Source: an uncultured Clostridia bacterium
GTDB taxonomy: Bacteria; Bacillota; Clostridia; Christensenellales; CAG-138
DNA: 8,555 nt
NCBI GenBank assembly: GCA_946183765.1
Contig: CAMHDC010000038.1
Location: forward strand, 1 to 8,555
Direction: 5' to 3'
The position numbers and the translations under genes were made by a program. Below, one piece after another: positions 1 through 5,674 of the stretch (positions within the stretch are counted from its first letter, which is position 1; each line of letters starts with the position of its first letter). The notes beneath the pieces are model-generated. The model did not search any database. It had not been told where the DNA came from and saw only the letters and a program-made list of their open reading frames with translations.

Positions 1-887
1 AGCCGGTGGTTCATGCCCGATTTTTTGATGTCTGCCATGTCGGCCAGCTCCTGCAGGCTGGCGTCCGGATAGTTGAGCCGCAGCTCCGCCGCCTCCTTCA
101 GGGCCTGAGGGAGCCGCTGAAAGTGGCCATGCTGCAGGATGGTGTTCACCGCCTGCTGCTGCTTCACGGAGGCCGCCACCAGCTTATCCAGGTTGGCGTA
201 CTCGCAGTTGGTGGTCCGGTTCACGTAGTTCCTGGTCTCCTTCTCCGCCCGCACGTTCTCCAAATCCAGCGCCGCGATGTTGGAGCCGATAAGGGCCAGA
301 AAGCCGGTGACGCTGTCCCCCTCCTTCAGGTACACCACGTACCGGTTCCGGCGCAGGGCGTATCGGGCGTTGAGCCCGTACCCGTTCAGCAGGTCGCACA
401 GGCCCGCGGCAAAGCTCTCCGCCCGGCAGAGGATCTCCACGCTGTACTCCCCCTGGGGATCGGAGCAGCTGCCCGCCCCCAGGAAGCACCCCCGCACGAA
501 AGCGCGCCGGGCCTCGTCCTCCCGAACCAGGTCCTCCGGCAGCCGGGACAGCAGGTGGATGCCCTCCTCGTCCGAGACCATGACGCCCGTGGCGGACAGC
601 ATCTCCCCCGCCTTCGGGCCGCTCATGTTCACCACGTAGAGGGGGGCCTTCCGATGCTCCCGCACCCGCTCCTCCATCTCCACGTCCAGCTCATAGAGGG
701 ACGTGCCCAGGGCGGCGATATGCCGGCCCACCTCCCGGTTCTCCGTGCGGTAGCTGACCGCCTTGCGGCGGCCCAGCTTGAGGTTGCCGCAGGCAAAGGT
801 AAGGCCGGCCAGTTCAGCCAGCTTCACGCCCGCGTCCCGCGCCCGGATGCGGACCACTTCATCCTTGATATTCGAAGCGAAGCTCAT
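1..887 (-). CDS. whiA: WhiA, sporulation/division-associated DNA-binding protein (3' end beyond left edge)
   Basis: The frame opens at ATG 887 and stays open to the left edge, giving about 295 residues of a family that usually has roughly 310-320, so only the last part of the C-terminus is missing. The start resembles other WhiA proteins (MSFASNIKDEVVRI). Two LAGLIDADG-homing-endonuclease-like repeats are visible: a first around residues 23-36 (LAELAGLTFACGNL) and a second around 128-144 (RAFVRGCFLGAGSCSDP). The visible C-terminus (about 277-295, SLQELADMADIKKSGMNHR) is the WhiA helix-turn-helix. In this family the endonuclease fold has lost nuclease activity and the protein binds DNA; in Streptomyces it controls sporulation septation, and in Bacillus it affects division and chromosome segregation. 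The start directly follows the rapZ stop (TAAATG) with only a weak AGGA 11 bases upstream, so translation is probably coupled to rapZ. Confidence 0.95.
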   Translation of the reverse strand, partial: MSFASNIKDEVVRIRARDAGVKLAELAGLTFACGNLKLGRRKAVSYRTENREVGRHIAALGTSLYELDVEMEERVREHRKAPLYVVNMSGPKAGEMLSATGVMVSDEEGIHLLSRLPEDLVREDEARRAFVRGCFLGAGSCSDPQGEYSVEILCRAESFAAGLCDLLNGYGLNARYALRRNRYVVYLKEGDSVTGFLALIGSNIAALDLENVRAEKETRNYVNRTTNCEYANLDKLVAASVKQQQAVNTILQHGHFQRLPQALKEAAELRLNYPDASLQELADMADIKKSGMNHR

Positions 888-1772
888 TTAATGCATCATC
901 CTGCTTTCGATGTCTGCCGCCTCCACCACCAGGTCCCGATGGTAGACCCGCACGGGGATGCCGTCCGCCCTGAGGCGCTGGGCCATGGTCTCCGCGGCGT
1001 AGACGGACCGATGGCGGCCGCCGGTGCAGCCGAAGCAGAGGCGCAGCAGGTTCTTTCCCTGAAGCTCGAAGAGGGGCATGGTGTCCTTCACCAGCTTCAA
1101 GGCCCCGTTCAGCACCTCTTCCATCATGGGCTTGTCCTTCAGAAAGTCGACGACCGGCTGATCGAGGCCGGAGAGCTGCCGCAGCTCCGGCACATAGTAG
1201 GGATTCTCCGCAAAGCGGGTGTCCAGCACGATATCCGCGTCCACCGGCACGCCCCGCTTGTAACCGAAGCTGCAGATGACCAGGCTCATGTGAGGACTGC
1301 CGATCTCCGGCAAAATCTTCTTCATCAGCTTGGGAAAGTTCCGGGCCGCCACGTCGGAGGTGTCCACCACATAGTCCGCATGGGCCAGCATATTCCCTAA
1401 GAAGGCACGCTCCAGGCGCACCCCGGAGGCGGCGTCGCCGCCCTCGCCCAGGGGATGCCGCCGCCGGGTCTCGTTGTATCGCTCCAAAAGCACCTCGTCC
1501 CGGGCGTCCAGGAACAATATCTCGTATCGGCAGGTCAGCCCCATGAGCACGTCCATCGCGTCCTCCGGCTTGGCCGAGAGCAGGCTCTCCCGGCTGTCCA
1601 CCGCCACCGCCGCCCGTTCGATGGGCACGTCCGCCTTGTCGCACATGTCCACAAAAGCCGGCAGCATGGGAGACGGCAGGTTGTCCACGCAGTAGTAGCC
1701 CAGCTCCTCCAGCGCGTTCAGGGCGGTACTCTTGCCCGCGCCGCTCATGCCTGTGACGATCAAAAGATACAT
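888..1772 (-). CDS. rapZ: RapZ/YvcJ family P-loop nucleotide-binding regulatory protein
   Basis: This 294-residue protein has the usual family length. A Walker A loop (GMSGAGKS) lies at residues 8-15. Further family blocks are the DARDEVLLERYNETRRRHPL region (start of the Walker B part), SFGYKRGVPVDADIVLDTRF followed by NPYYVPELR and TGLD-like SGLDQPV, and the C-terminal CTGGRHRSV. Homologues bind and hydrolyse ATP/GTP. E. coli RapZ is an RNase E adaptor that controls glmS through small RNAs, while the B. subtilis homologue YvcJ affects competence. The RNA partner in Clostridia is not established, so the function here is a family-level call. ATG 1772 is preceded by TGGAGGA (1779-1785) about 6 bases upstream, within the murB 3' end. 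The gene overlaps murB by 13 bases and abuts whiA, which fits one transcript linking cell-wall amino-sugar metabolism and its regulation. Confidence 0.95.
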   Translation of the reverse strand: MYLLIVTGMSGAGKSTALNALEELGYYCVDNLPSPMLPAFVDMCDKADVPIERAAVAVDSRESLLSAKPEDAMDVLMGLTCRYEILFLDARDEVLLERYNETRRRHPLGEGGDAASGVRLERAFLGNMLAHADYVVDTSDVAARNFPKLMKKILPEIGSPHMSLVICSFGYKRGVPVDADIVLDTRFAENPYYVPELRQLSGLDQPVVDFLKDKPMMEEVLNGALKLVKDTMPLFELQGKNLLRLCFGCTGGRHRSVYAAETMAQRLRADGIPVRVYHRDLVVEAADIESRMMH

Positions 1773-2674
1773 ACGAGATCCTCCAGTCGCTTCACCTCAG
1801 GTTCCAGCATAACGCCCGTTTCCCCATATACCACGTCCTGCACGTGACGTATCAGCGCATGAATATCCCCTGCCGTGGCGCCGCCCCGGTTCACGATGAA
1901 TCCGGCGTGAAGCTCGGAGACCTGGGCTCCGCCCACGGTGCAGCCCTTGAGATGGCAGCCCTCGATGAGCGCCCCGGCGAAGTGGCCCTCCGGCCGCTTG
2001 AAGGTGCTGCCCGCGGAAGGCAGGGACAGGGGCTGCTTCTCCCGGCGCCGCCGCATGCAGTCGGCCATGGTTTCGGCCGCCGTCCCGTCGTCGGGCATGA
2101 GCTGCAGCTCCGCCGCAGTCACCACAGTCCCGGGCCAGGTGTAGGGGCTTCTGCGATAGCCCATCTCGTCCAGGCGGGCGTCCTCCCATACGAATGCCCC
2201 GTCCCGATAACAGCGGACCCGGCGCAGCACGTTTTTGATCTCGCCGCCGTAGGCCCCGGCGTTCATGGCCACGGCCCCGCCCACGGTGCCCGGGATGCCG
2301 CAGAGGCGTTCGAGGCCCATGAGCCCCCGCTGCACGCTCTCCTTCGCAAGAGCGGTCAACGAACAGCCTGCGCCTGCGACGACTTTCTCTCCCTCAAAGG
2401 CGGGAGCCGAACCGTCGCCGGAAAGCTGCAGGATCAGGCCCTCAAAGCCCTCGTCCGGGGGCAGGACGTTGGTGCCGTTCCCCAACAGGATCACGGGGAA
2501 CCGTTCCGCCCTGCACACGTTCAGGGCGCGGCAAAGCGTCGCCTCCTCCCGGGGCTGCAGCACAAAGGCGGCGGGGCCGCCCACCCGGAAACTGACCAGC
2601 TCCGACAGAGGCACGTTCTCTTTTGCGCCCAGGTCCTTCAGCGCCCGGGCTATACTATCTCTATCATATAACAT
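1760..2674 (-). CDS. murB: UDP-N-acetylenolpyruvoylglucosamine reductase (MurB)
   Basis: MurB catalyses the NADPH-dependent reduction of enolpyruvyl-UDP-GlcNAc to UDP-N-acetylmuramate, the second committed cytoplasmic step of peptidoglycan synthesis. The 304-residue length fits type II MurB. The FAD-binding domain shows SFRVGGPA (28-35), GNGTNVL (65-71, a variant of GxGSNxL) and GIPGTVGGAVAMNAGAYGGEI-type sequence (126-146). The substrate and catalytic part shows YRRS (173-176), the PSAGSTFKRP block with the likely catalytic serine S223, VSELHAGFIVN (252-262), and LEPEVK (290-295), which carries the catalytic glutamate. ATG 2674 is the only reasonable start: an in-frame stop lies 18 bases upstream, no other start codon lies between, and the spacing to the FAD motif is normal. 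No Shine-Dalgarno sequence is visible; the first codons are unusually AT-rich (TTA, AGA, ATA). The start may be leaderless (see promoter entry). Confidence 0.97.
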   Translation of the reverse strand: MLYDRDSIARALKDLGAKENVPLSELVSFRVGGPAAFVLQPREEATLCRALNVCRAERFPVILLGNGTNVLPPDEGFEGLILQLSGDGSAPAFEGEKVVAGAGCSLTALAKESVQRGLMGLERLCGIPGTVGGAVAMNAGAYGGEIKNVLRRVRCYRDGAFVWEDARLDEMGYRRSPYTWPGTVVTAAELQLMPDDGTAAETMADCMRRRREKQPLSLPSAGSTFKRPEGHFAGALIEGCHLKGCTVGGAQVSELHAGFIVNRGGATAGDIHALIRHVQDVVYGETGVMLEPEVKRLEDLVCIF

Positions 2675-2680
2675 GGTATC

Positions 2681-2709
2681 AGTATAGCAAGTTCAGGGCT
2701 CAATTACAA
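2681..2709 (-). promoter_or_regulatory. Candidate sigma-A promoter for murB-rapZ-whiA
   Basis: On the minus strand, TTGTAA (2709-2704) and TATACT (2686-2681) are separated by exactly 17 bases, matching the -35 (4/6) and -10 (5/6) consensus. The -10 hexamer ends six bases before the murB ATG, so the predicted transcription start falls on the A of ATG 2674, giving a leaderless mRNA. The -35 lies inside the last codons of the upstream solute-binding-protein-like gene. A weaker alternative (TTGCTA, 16 bases, TATGAT) would start transcription inside murB. This is a consensus match only, not evidence of activity. Confidence 0.5.
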
Positions 2710-3615
2710 TGGCAAGCCGTTGAAAAAAGCTGTTTTTTGCAGCCTCGTCCCCGGCCAGCGCCAATCTTGCCTCCTCCTGTAGCTTGGTCTTATGGATGTA
2801 ATAAACGAAGGGGTCTGGAACGGTCATCTGCGCATAGGCCCGATCCAGATCGAGGAGCAAGGCGTTGCCGTAGGGGCAGGGCGCGTCCGTACGGACGGAG
2901 AAAGCGCCTAAGGACGGAAGCAGCCGCTGGGAAGGCTCCGACAGCAGAAACCCATAGAAATCCAGACAGGCCTTCGCCTTCTCCCCGTCCGTGTTCCGAT
3001 CGATGCCCAGATAGCAGACCTGATCTGTGAAGGGTCCGGCCACGGCGGCGTTCGCGCCCGTCTCCCCTTCCCGCTGGATGTCTCCCCAGGTCCTCAGATC
3101 CATGATGACGCCTTCCGTCCCGTTTGCAAGGGCCGCCACGGGAACCGTTTCCCCCACGCCGGTCTTCACATAGCCCGAAAAACACCAGGGGCGGCGTAGG
3201 GCGTCACCCCAAGGCCCGACCGCAGATCCTCGCCCGACTCAAAGTCCGCCGGTTGCAGCAGTTCTTCGTAGAGCGCGCCGGAAAAGAAGGAATACATGTC
3301 CGCCCGCCGGCCGTAGGACATGCGCTCCCAAAAATCCTTCTCCCCCATGCCCTCCACCGTGATCCGCACCCCGAAATTCCGTTTGTTGAAGGCCTCCGCC
3401 CGTTCCGTCAAAAAGGCGGTCATGCTGCCCTGATAGGTTTTGCAGGTGACGATATGGTAGAGGGTGACGGTCCCCACGTATGCCGGTTCCCGCAGCTCGC
3501 GGCTTTTCACGTAGAAGCTCTCCCCCGTTCCTTCCCCCACCCGAGGGGCGGCGTACAGGAGAAACAGCAGGATCAACAGGGCCGTGACGACCCGAAAGCA
3601 CAGTCTTTTTCCCAT
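2693..3615 (-). pseudogene. Frameshifted, shortened ABC-type extracellular solute-binding protein-like gene
   Basis: Two adjacent minus-strand frames, 3615-3166 (149 aa) and 3169-2693 (158 aa), read as one protein. The first part ends VTPYAAPGVF then RAM-stop; slipping back one base at the T5 run (A5 on the plus strand, 3178-3182) gives VF-SGYVKTG and joins the frames into 307 residues. The N-terminus has a basic, then hydrophobic segment (about 8-22) typical of a signal or anchor helix, with no lipobox cysteine. Residues about 48-120 (VTLYHIVT, FLTERAEAFNKRNFGVRITVEGM, RADMYSFFSG) and the FTDQVCYLGI, FYGFLLSEPSQRLL and GAFSVRTDAP segments resemble sugar-type solute-binding proteins. Members usually have over 400 residues, so a central part also seems missing. 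No permease or ATPase gene is adjacent and the ATG has no clear ribosome binding site. It may be a decaying gene, a sequencing error in a homopolymer, or two expressed pieces; the ligand is unknown. Confidence 0.6.
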
Positions 3616-3674
3616 GGTTCAGGGTATGCCCGAAAGGTAGACCCGATGATCGAAAGCTCGTCCTTTTTCGCGGC

Positions 3675-3702
3675 AGGACGCGGCTCCTTCCTCGCCGTAT
3701 TA
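3675..3702 (+). promoter_or_regulatory. Candidate sigma-H-like promoter of the spoIIA operon
   Basis: The spoIIA operon of Bacillus is transcribed by sigma-H RNA polymerase, whose consensus is roughly RnAGGAwww, 11-12 bases, RnnGAATww. Here GCAGGA (AGGA at 3675-3678) is followed 18 bases later by GCCGTATTA (GTAT at 3697-3700), which gives the expected spacing and three of four core -10 bases. The www bases after AGGA do not match. It lies about 35 bases before the spoIIAA start and upstream of the ribosome binding site at 3721-3728. The match is imperfect and position supports it as much as sequence does. Confidence 0.35.
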
Positions 3703-3735
3703 CTTTTGGACAGCCAACGCAAAGGAGAAACGCCT

Positions 3736-4041
3736 ATGGAAATAAACGCAAGCAAGCGCGGCCCCCGGCTCCATGTGAAGCTATCGGGAGAGCTGGATCA
3801 CCACAGCGCCGAGCAGACGCGGAACATGCTGGACACCCTTTTGAAGGATATCACCGTGCGGGATCTGACGCTGGATCTTTCCGGCGTCACCTTCATGGAC
3901 AGCGCGGGCCTCGGGGTGATTCTGGGCCGCTACCGCATATTGAGCATGCGGGGCGGGCATCTCACCGTGTCGGGTATGTCGGGGGCCATCGACAAGATCT
4001 TCCGCATGTCGGGTGTCTATGCCATCGTGGACAGAGTATAA
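3736..4041 (+). CDS. spoIIAA: Anti-sigma F factor antagonist SpoIIAA
   Basis: This 101-residue STAS-domain protein is the anti-anti-sigma factor of the forespore switch. When unphosphorylated it binds SpoIIAB and frees sigma F. The phosphorylatable serine is S56 in the MDSAGLGVILGRY motif (54-66), close to Ser58 of B. subtilis. The core strands LHVKLSGELDH (12-22) and LTLDLSGVTF are typical. ATG 3736 is chosen because AAAGGAGA (3721-3728) sits 7 bases upstream and family similarity begins here; the frame stays open far upstream, but that part is antisense to the neighbouring gene. The stop TAA overlaps the spoIIAB ribosome binding site, as expected for coupled translation in a spoIIA operon. 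Confidence 0.97.
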   Translation: MEINASKRGPRLHVKLSGELDHHSAEQTRNMLDTLLKDITVRDLTLDLSGVTFMDSAGLGVILGRYRILSMRGGHLTVSGMSGAIDKIFRMSGVYAIVDRV

Positions 4042-4046
4042 GGAGG
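4040..4046 (+). promoter_or_regulatory. Ribosome binding site fixing the spoIIAB start
   Basis: AAGGAGG, a near-perfect Shine-Dalgarno sequence, begins inside the spoIIAA stop codon and lies 5 bases before ATG 4052. It decides the spoIIAB start against the in-frame upstream ATG at 4013, which lies inside spoIIAA, has no such site and would add 13 residues foreign to the family. Confidence 0.85.
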
Positions 4047-4051
4047 CGCGT

Positions 4052-4486
4052 ATGGATAACTGGATGGAACTGACCTTTCCCTCCCTCTCCGTGAACGAGG
4101 GATTCGCCCGAGCGGCCGCGGCTGCCTTCGCGGCGCTGCTGAACCCCACCATCGACGAGCTATCCGACCTGAGGACCGCGGTGTCCGAGGCGGTGACCAA
4201 CGCCATCATCCATGCCTACGGCAACGATCGCTCGGCCATGATCACCCTCCGCTGCGAAGCCGTCGGCAAGAAACTGAAGATCATCGTGAAGGACACGGGC
4301 TGCGGCATCGAGGATATCGAGCTCGCCCGGCGGCCCTTCTACACCAGCAAGCCGGAGCTGGAGCGGTCCGGCATGGGCTTCGCGGTCATGGAGGCGTTCA
4401 TGGACAGCGTCGAGATCGAATCGGCCCCCGGCGAAGGGACCGCCGTGACCATGGAAAAGGAGATCGGCGTCGCCCGTGGGGAGTGA
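4052..4486 (+). CDS. spoIIAB: Anti-sigma F factor and serine kinase SpoIIAB
   Basis: SpoIIAB is a GHKL-fold ATPase that holds sigma F inactive and phosphorylates SpoIIAA on serine. At 144 residues it matches the family (146 in B. subtilis). The N box carries E46 and N50 in EAVTNAIIHAYG (46-57), the first glycine box is DTGCGI (81-86), and RSGMGFAVMEAF (105-116) is the second glycine-rich ATP-lid segment. The C-terminal GEGTAVTM (127-134) closes the ATP site. The gene lies 10 bases after spoIIAA and overlaps sigF by 11 bases, giving the canonical operon order and likely translational coupling that keeps sigma factor and inhibitor in ratio. All expected catalytic residues are present. Confidence 0.97.
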   Translation: MDNWMELTFPSLSVNEGFARAAAAAFAALLNPTIDELSDLRTAVSEAVTNAIIHAYGNDRSAMITLRCEAVGKKLKIIVKDTGCGIEDIELARRPFYTSKPELERSGMGFAVMEAFMDSVEIESAPGEGTAVTMEKEIGVARGE

Positions 4487-5183
4487 GGATTTCCTCGAAG
4501 GCATCCGGCGGGTGCAGGCGGGCGACAGAAGCTCGGAGGAAGCGCTGCTTCGGGAGAACATGCCCCTGGTGGCGGCCATCGCCCGCCGGTATCAGAACTG
4601 CGGCCTTGCCCAGGAGGACATGCTGCAGTTGGGCAGCATCGGCCTCTTGCAGGCCCTGCGGCGGTTCGATCCCAGCCGGGGCCTCTGTTTCTCTACCTAC
4701 GCCGTGCCGCTGATCGCCGGGGAGATACGGCGGTTTTTGCGGGACGACGGCATGGTGAAGTTTTCCCGGGAAGCAAAGTCTTTGGCCCTGAAGATCGAAC
4801 GCGTCCGCCGGGAGCAGGGTGATTTGCCCGTAGAGGAGTTGGCGAAGCGGCTGAACGCGACCGTGGAGGACGTGACGGCGGCCCTGGCCTCCCGAACGGC
4901 GGCTCTCTCGCTGGACGCGCCTAAGGACGAGGACGGAGCCGATCTGCAAACGTTTCTGGGCAGTGCCGACGCGAATACGGAAAAAGACGCGCTTAGGCGG
5001 GTGGAGCTGAGGGAGCTGTTCGCCGTGCTGTCGGAACGGGAGCGGCAGGTGCTGTTCCTGCGCTATTTCCAGGACAGGACTCAAAACGAGGTGGGCAAGC
5101 GCCTGGGCCTCTCCCAGGTGCAGATCTCCCGCATCGAAAAGAAAGCCCTGCTGCGCATGCGGCAGCAGGGCGAGAAAGCTTGA
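4476..5183 (+). CDS. sigF: RNA polymerase sporulation sigma factor SigF (SpoIIAC)
   Basis: This is the forespore-specific sigma factor of the sigma-70 family, 235 residues, about 20 shorter at the N-terminus than B. subtilis SigF. Region 2 spans about 27-95, with ENMPLVAAIARRY, the LQLGSIGLLQALRRFDPSRG core-binding stretch (2.1-2.2) and FSTYAVPLIAGEIRRFLRDD (2.3-2.4). Region 3 covers about 96-140 and region 4 about 175-230, with LSERERQVLFLRYF and the GLSQVQISRIEKKALLRMR helix-turn-helix. The paralogue SigG is similar, but the position after spoIIAA-spoIIAB identifies SigF. GTG 4476 is the first possible start after an in-frame stop at 4446-4448; AAAAGGAGA (4455-4463) lies 12 bases upstream, a slightly long spacing. 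The stop is one base from that of the convergent GNAT gene, and no spoVA genes follow. Confidence 0.95.
   Translation: MGSEDFLEGIRRVQAGDRSSEEALLRENMPLVAAIARRYQNCGLAQEDMLQLGSIGLLQALRRFDPSRGLCFSTYAVPLIAGEIRRFLRDDGMVKFSREAKSLALKIERVRREQGDLPVEELAKRLNATVEDVTAALASRTAALSLDAPKDEDGADLQTFLGSADANTEKDALRRVELRELFAVLSERERQVLFLRYFQDRTQNEVGKRLGLSQVQISRIEKKALLRMRQQGEKA
5136..5171 (-). terminator. Intrinsic terminator of the DUF512-der-plsY-GNAT operon, embedded in sigF
   Basis: A perfect 10-bp GC-rich inverted repeat (5145-5154 with 5162-5171, loop of 7) is followed, reading the minus strand, by TTTCTTTTC (5144-5136). The hairpin starts 13 bases after the GNAT stop, the normal distance for a rho-independent terminator. 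It lies wholly within the sigF codons for the end of region 4 (around residues 222-232). On the plus strand no T-tract follows the hairpin, so it should not end spoIIA transcription in the same way. Confidence 0.7.
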
Positions 5184-5184
5184 T

Positions 5185-5667
5185 CTATCGTTCCTTGAGC
5201 ATCCGTATCCCATAGGCGGAAACAGACTGCCGATATACTTCCTCTCCGGTCAGGTGAAAGCCGCACTTTTCGTAGAAGCGGACGGCGCGGCCGTTGCCCT
5301 TCACGGCCCAAAGGCAGATCTTCGGATAGGCCGCCAGTTTCTCCAGGGCCGCGTCCATCAGCTGACGCCCCACGCCCTGGCCGTGGTATTCCGGTAGCAC
5401 GTAGAGGGCGAACACCTCCCCCATATCGGGTTCCTCTGAACCGTGGTTTCCGTACCCTACGAAGCCGATGACCCGGTCCCCCTCCTTAGCCACCAGGATA
5501 TTGTCCCGCCATTGGAAAGCCCGTTCCTCGCACTTTTCCAGAGTCAGCTTGTTTAAATACTCCTGACTCACCAGGCCCGGGTAGGTTTCCTGCCAGCACT
5601 TCCAGTGGACGAAAGCCTTGCCCCGCACCTCGTCGTCGGTTTCCATGGGCTTGATAACGATGGACAT
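5185..5667 (-). CDS. GNAT family N-acetyltransferase
   Basis: The 160-residue protein is a single GNAT domain that transfers an acetyl group from acetyl-CoA to an amine; its substrate cannot be told from sequence. The N-terminal half has WQETYPGLVSQEYLNKL (25-41), found in many uncharacterised small GNATs. Motif A is ALYVLPEYHGQGVGRQLM (87-104), with the Q/R-x-x-G-x-G/A pyrophosphate loop at about 97-102, and motif B is NGRAVRFYEKCGFHLTGEE (125-143). ATG 5667 has GAGG five bases upstream and lies 7 bases after the plsY stop, so it is probably the last gene of the DUF512-der-plsY transcript. It converges on sigF with one base between the stops. In related genomes gpsA often follows plsY, but this protein has no dehydrogenase features. 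Confidence 0.9.
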   Translation of the reverse strand: MSIVIKPMETDDEVRGKAFVHWKCWQETYPGLVSQEYLNKLTLEKCEERAFQWRDNILVAKEGDRVIGFVGYGNHGSEEPDMGEVFALYVLPEYHGQGVGRQLMDAALEKLAAYPKICLWAVKGNGRAVRFYEKCGFHLTGEEVYRQSVSAYGIRMLKER

Positions 5668-5674
5668 AGCGGCC

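Noticed and set aside
6..1400. A 464-codon open frame on the plus strand
   Set aside because: It is antisense to whiA and rapZ, has low-complexity His/Leu/Gln composition and shows no domain or ribosome binding site.
1844..2671. A 275-codon plus-strand frame opposite murB
   Set aside because: It is a composition-driven shadow of murB with no recognisable motif.
3166..3186. Programmed -1 ribosomal frameshift joining the two solute-binding-like halves
   Set aside because: The site reads T-GTT-TTT, not a canonical X-XXY-YYZ slippery heptamer, and this protein family is not known to need frameshifting. A one-base deletion or sequencing error is simpler.
3124..3735. An N-terminal extension of SpoIIAA back to 3124
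   Set aside because: The frame is open, but the extension is antisense to the solute-binding-like gene, while the SD at 3721-3728 and family similarity both begin at ATG 3736.
4013..4051. An upstream ATG for spoIIAB
   Set aside because: It lies inside spoIIAA without a ribosome binding site; ATG 4052 has AAGGAGG five bases upstream and gives the family's normal N-terminus.
5145..5171. The sigF-end hairpin as a plus-strand terminator of spoIIA
   Set aside because: The bases after the stem on the plus strand (GAGAAAGCTTG) contain no T-tract; only the minus-strand orientation has one.
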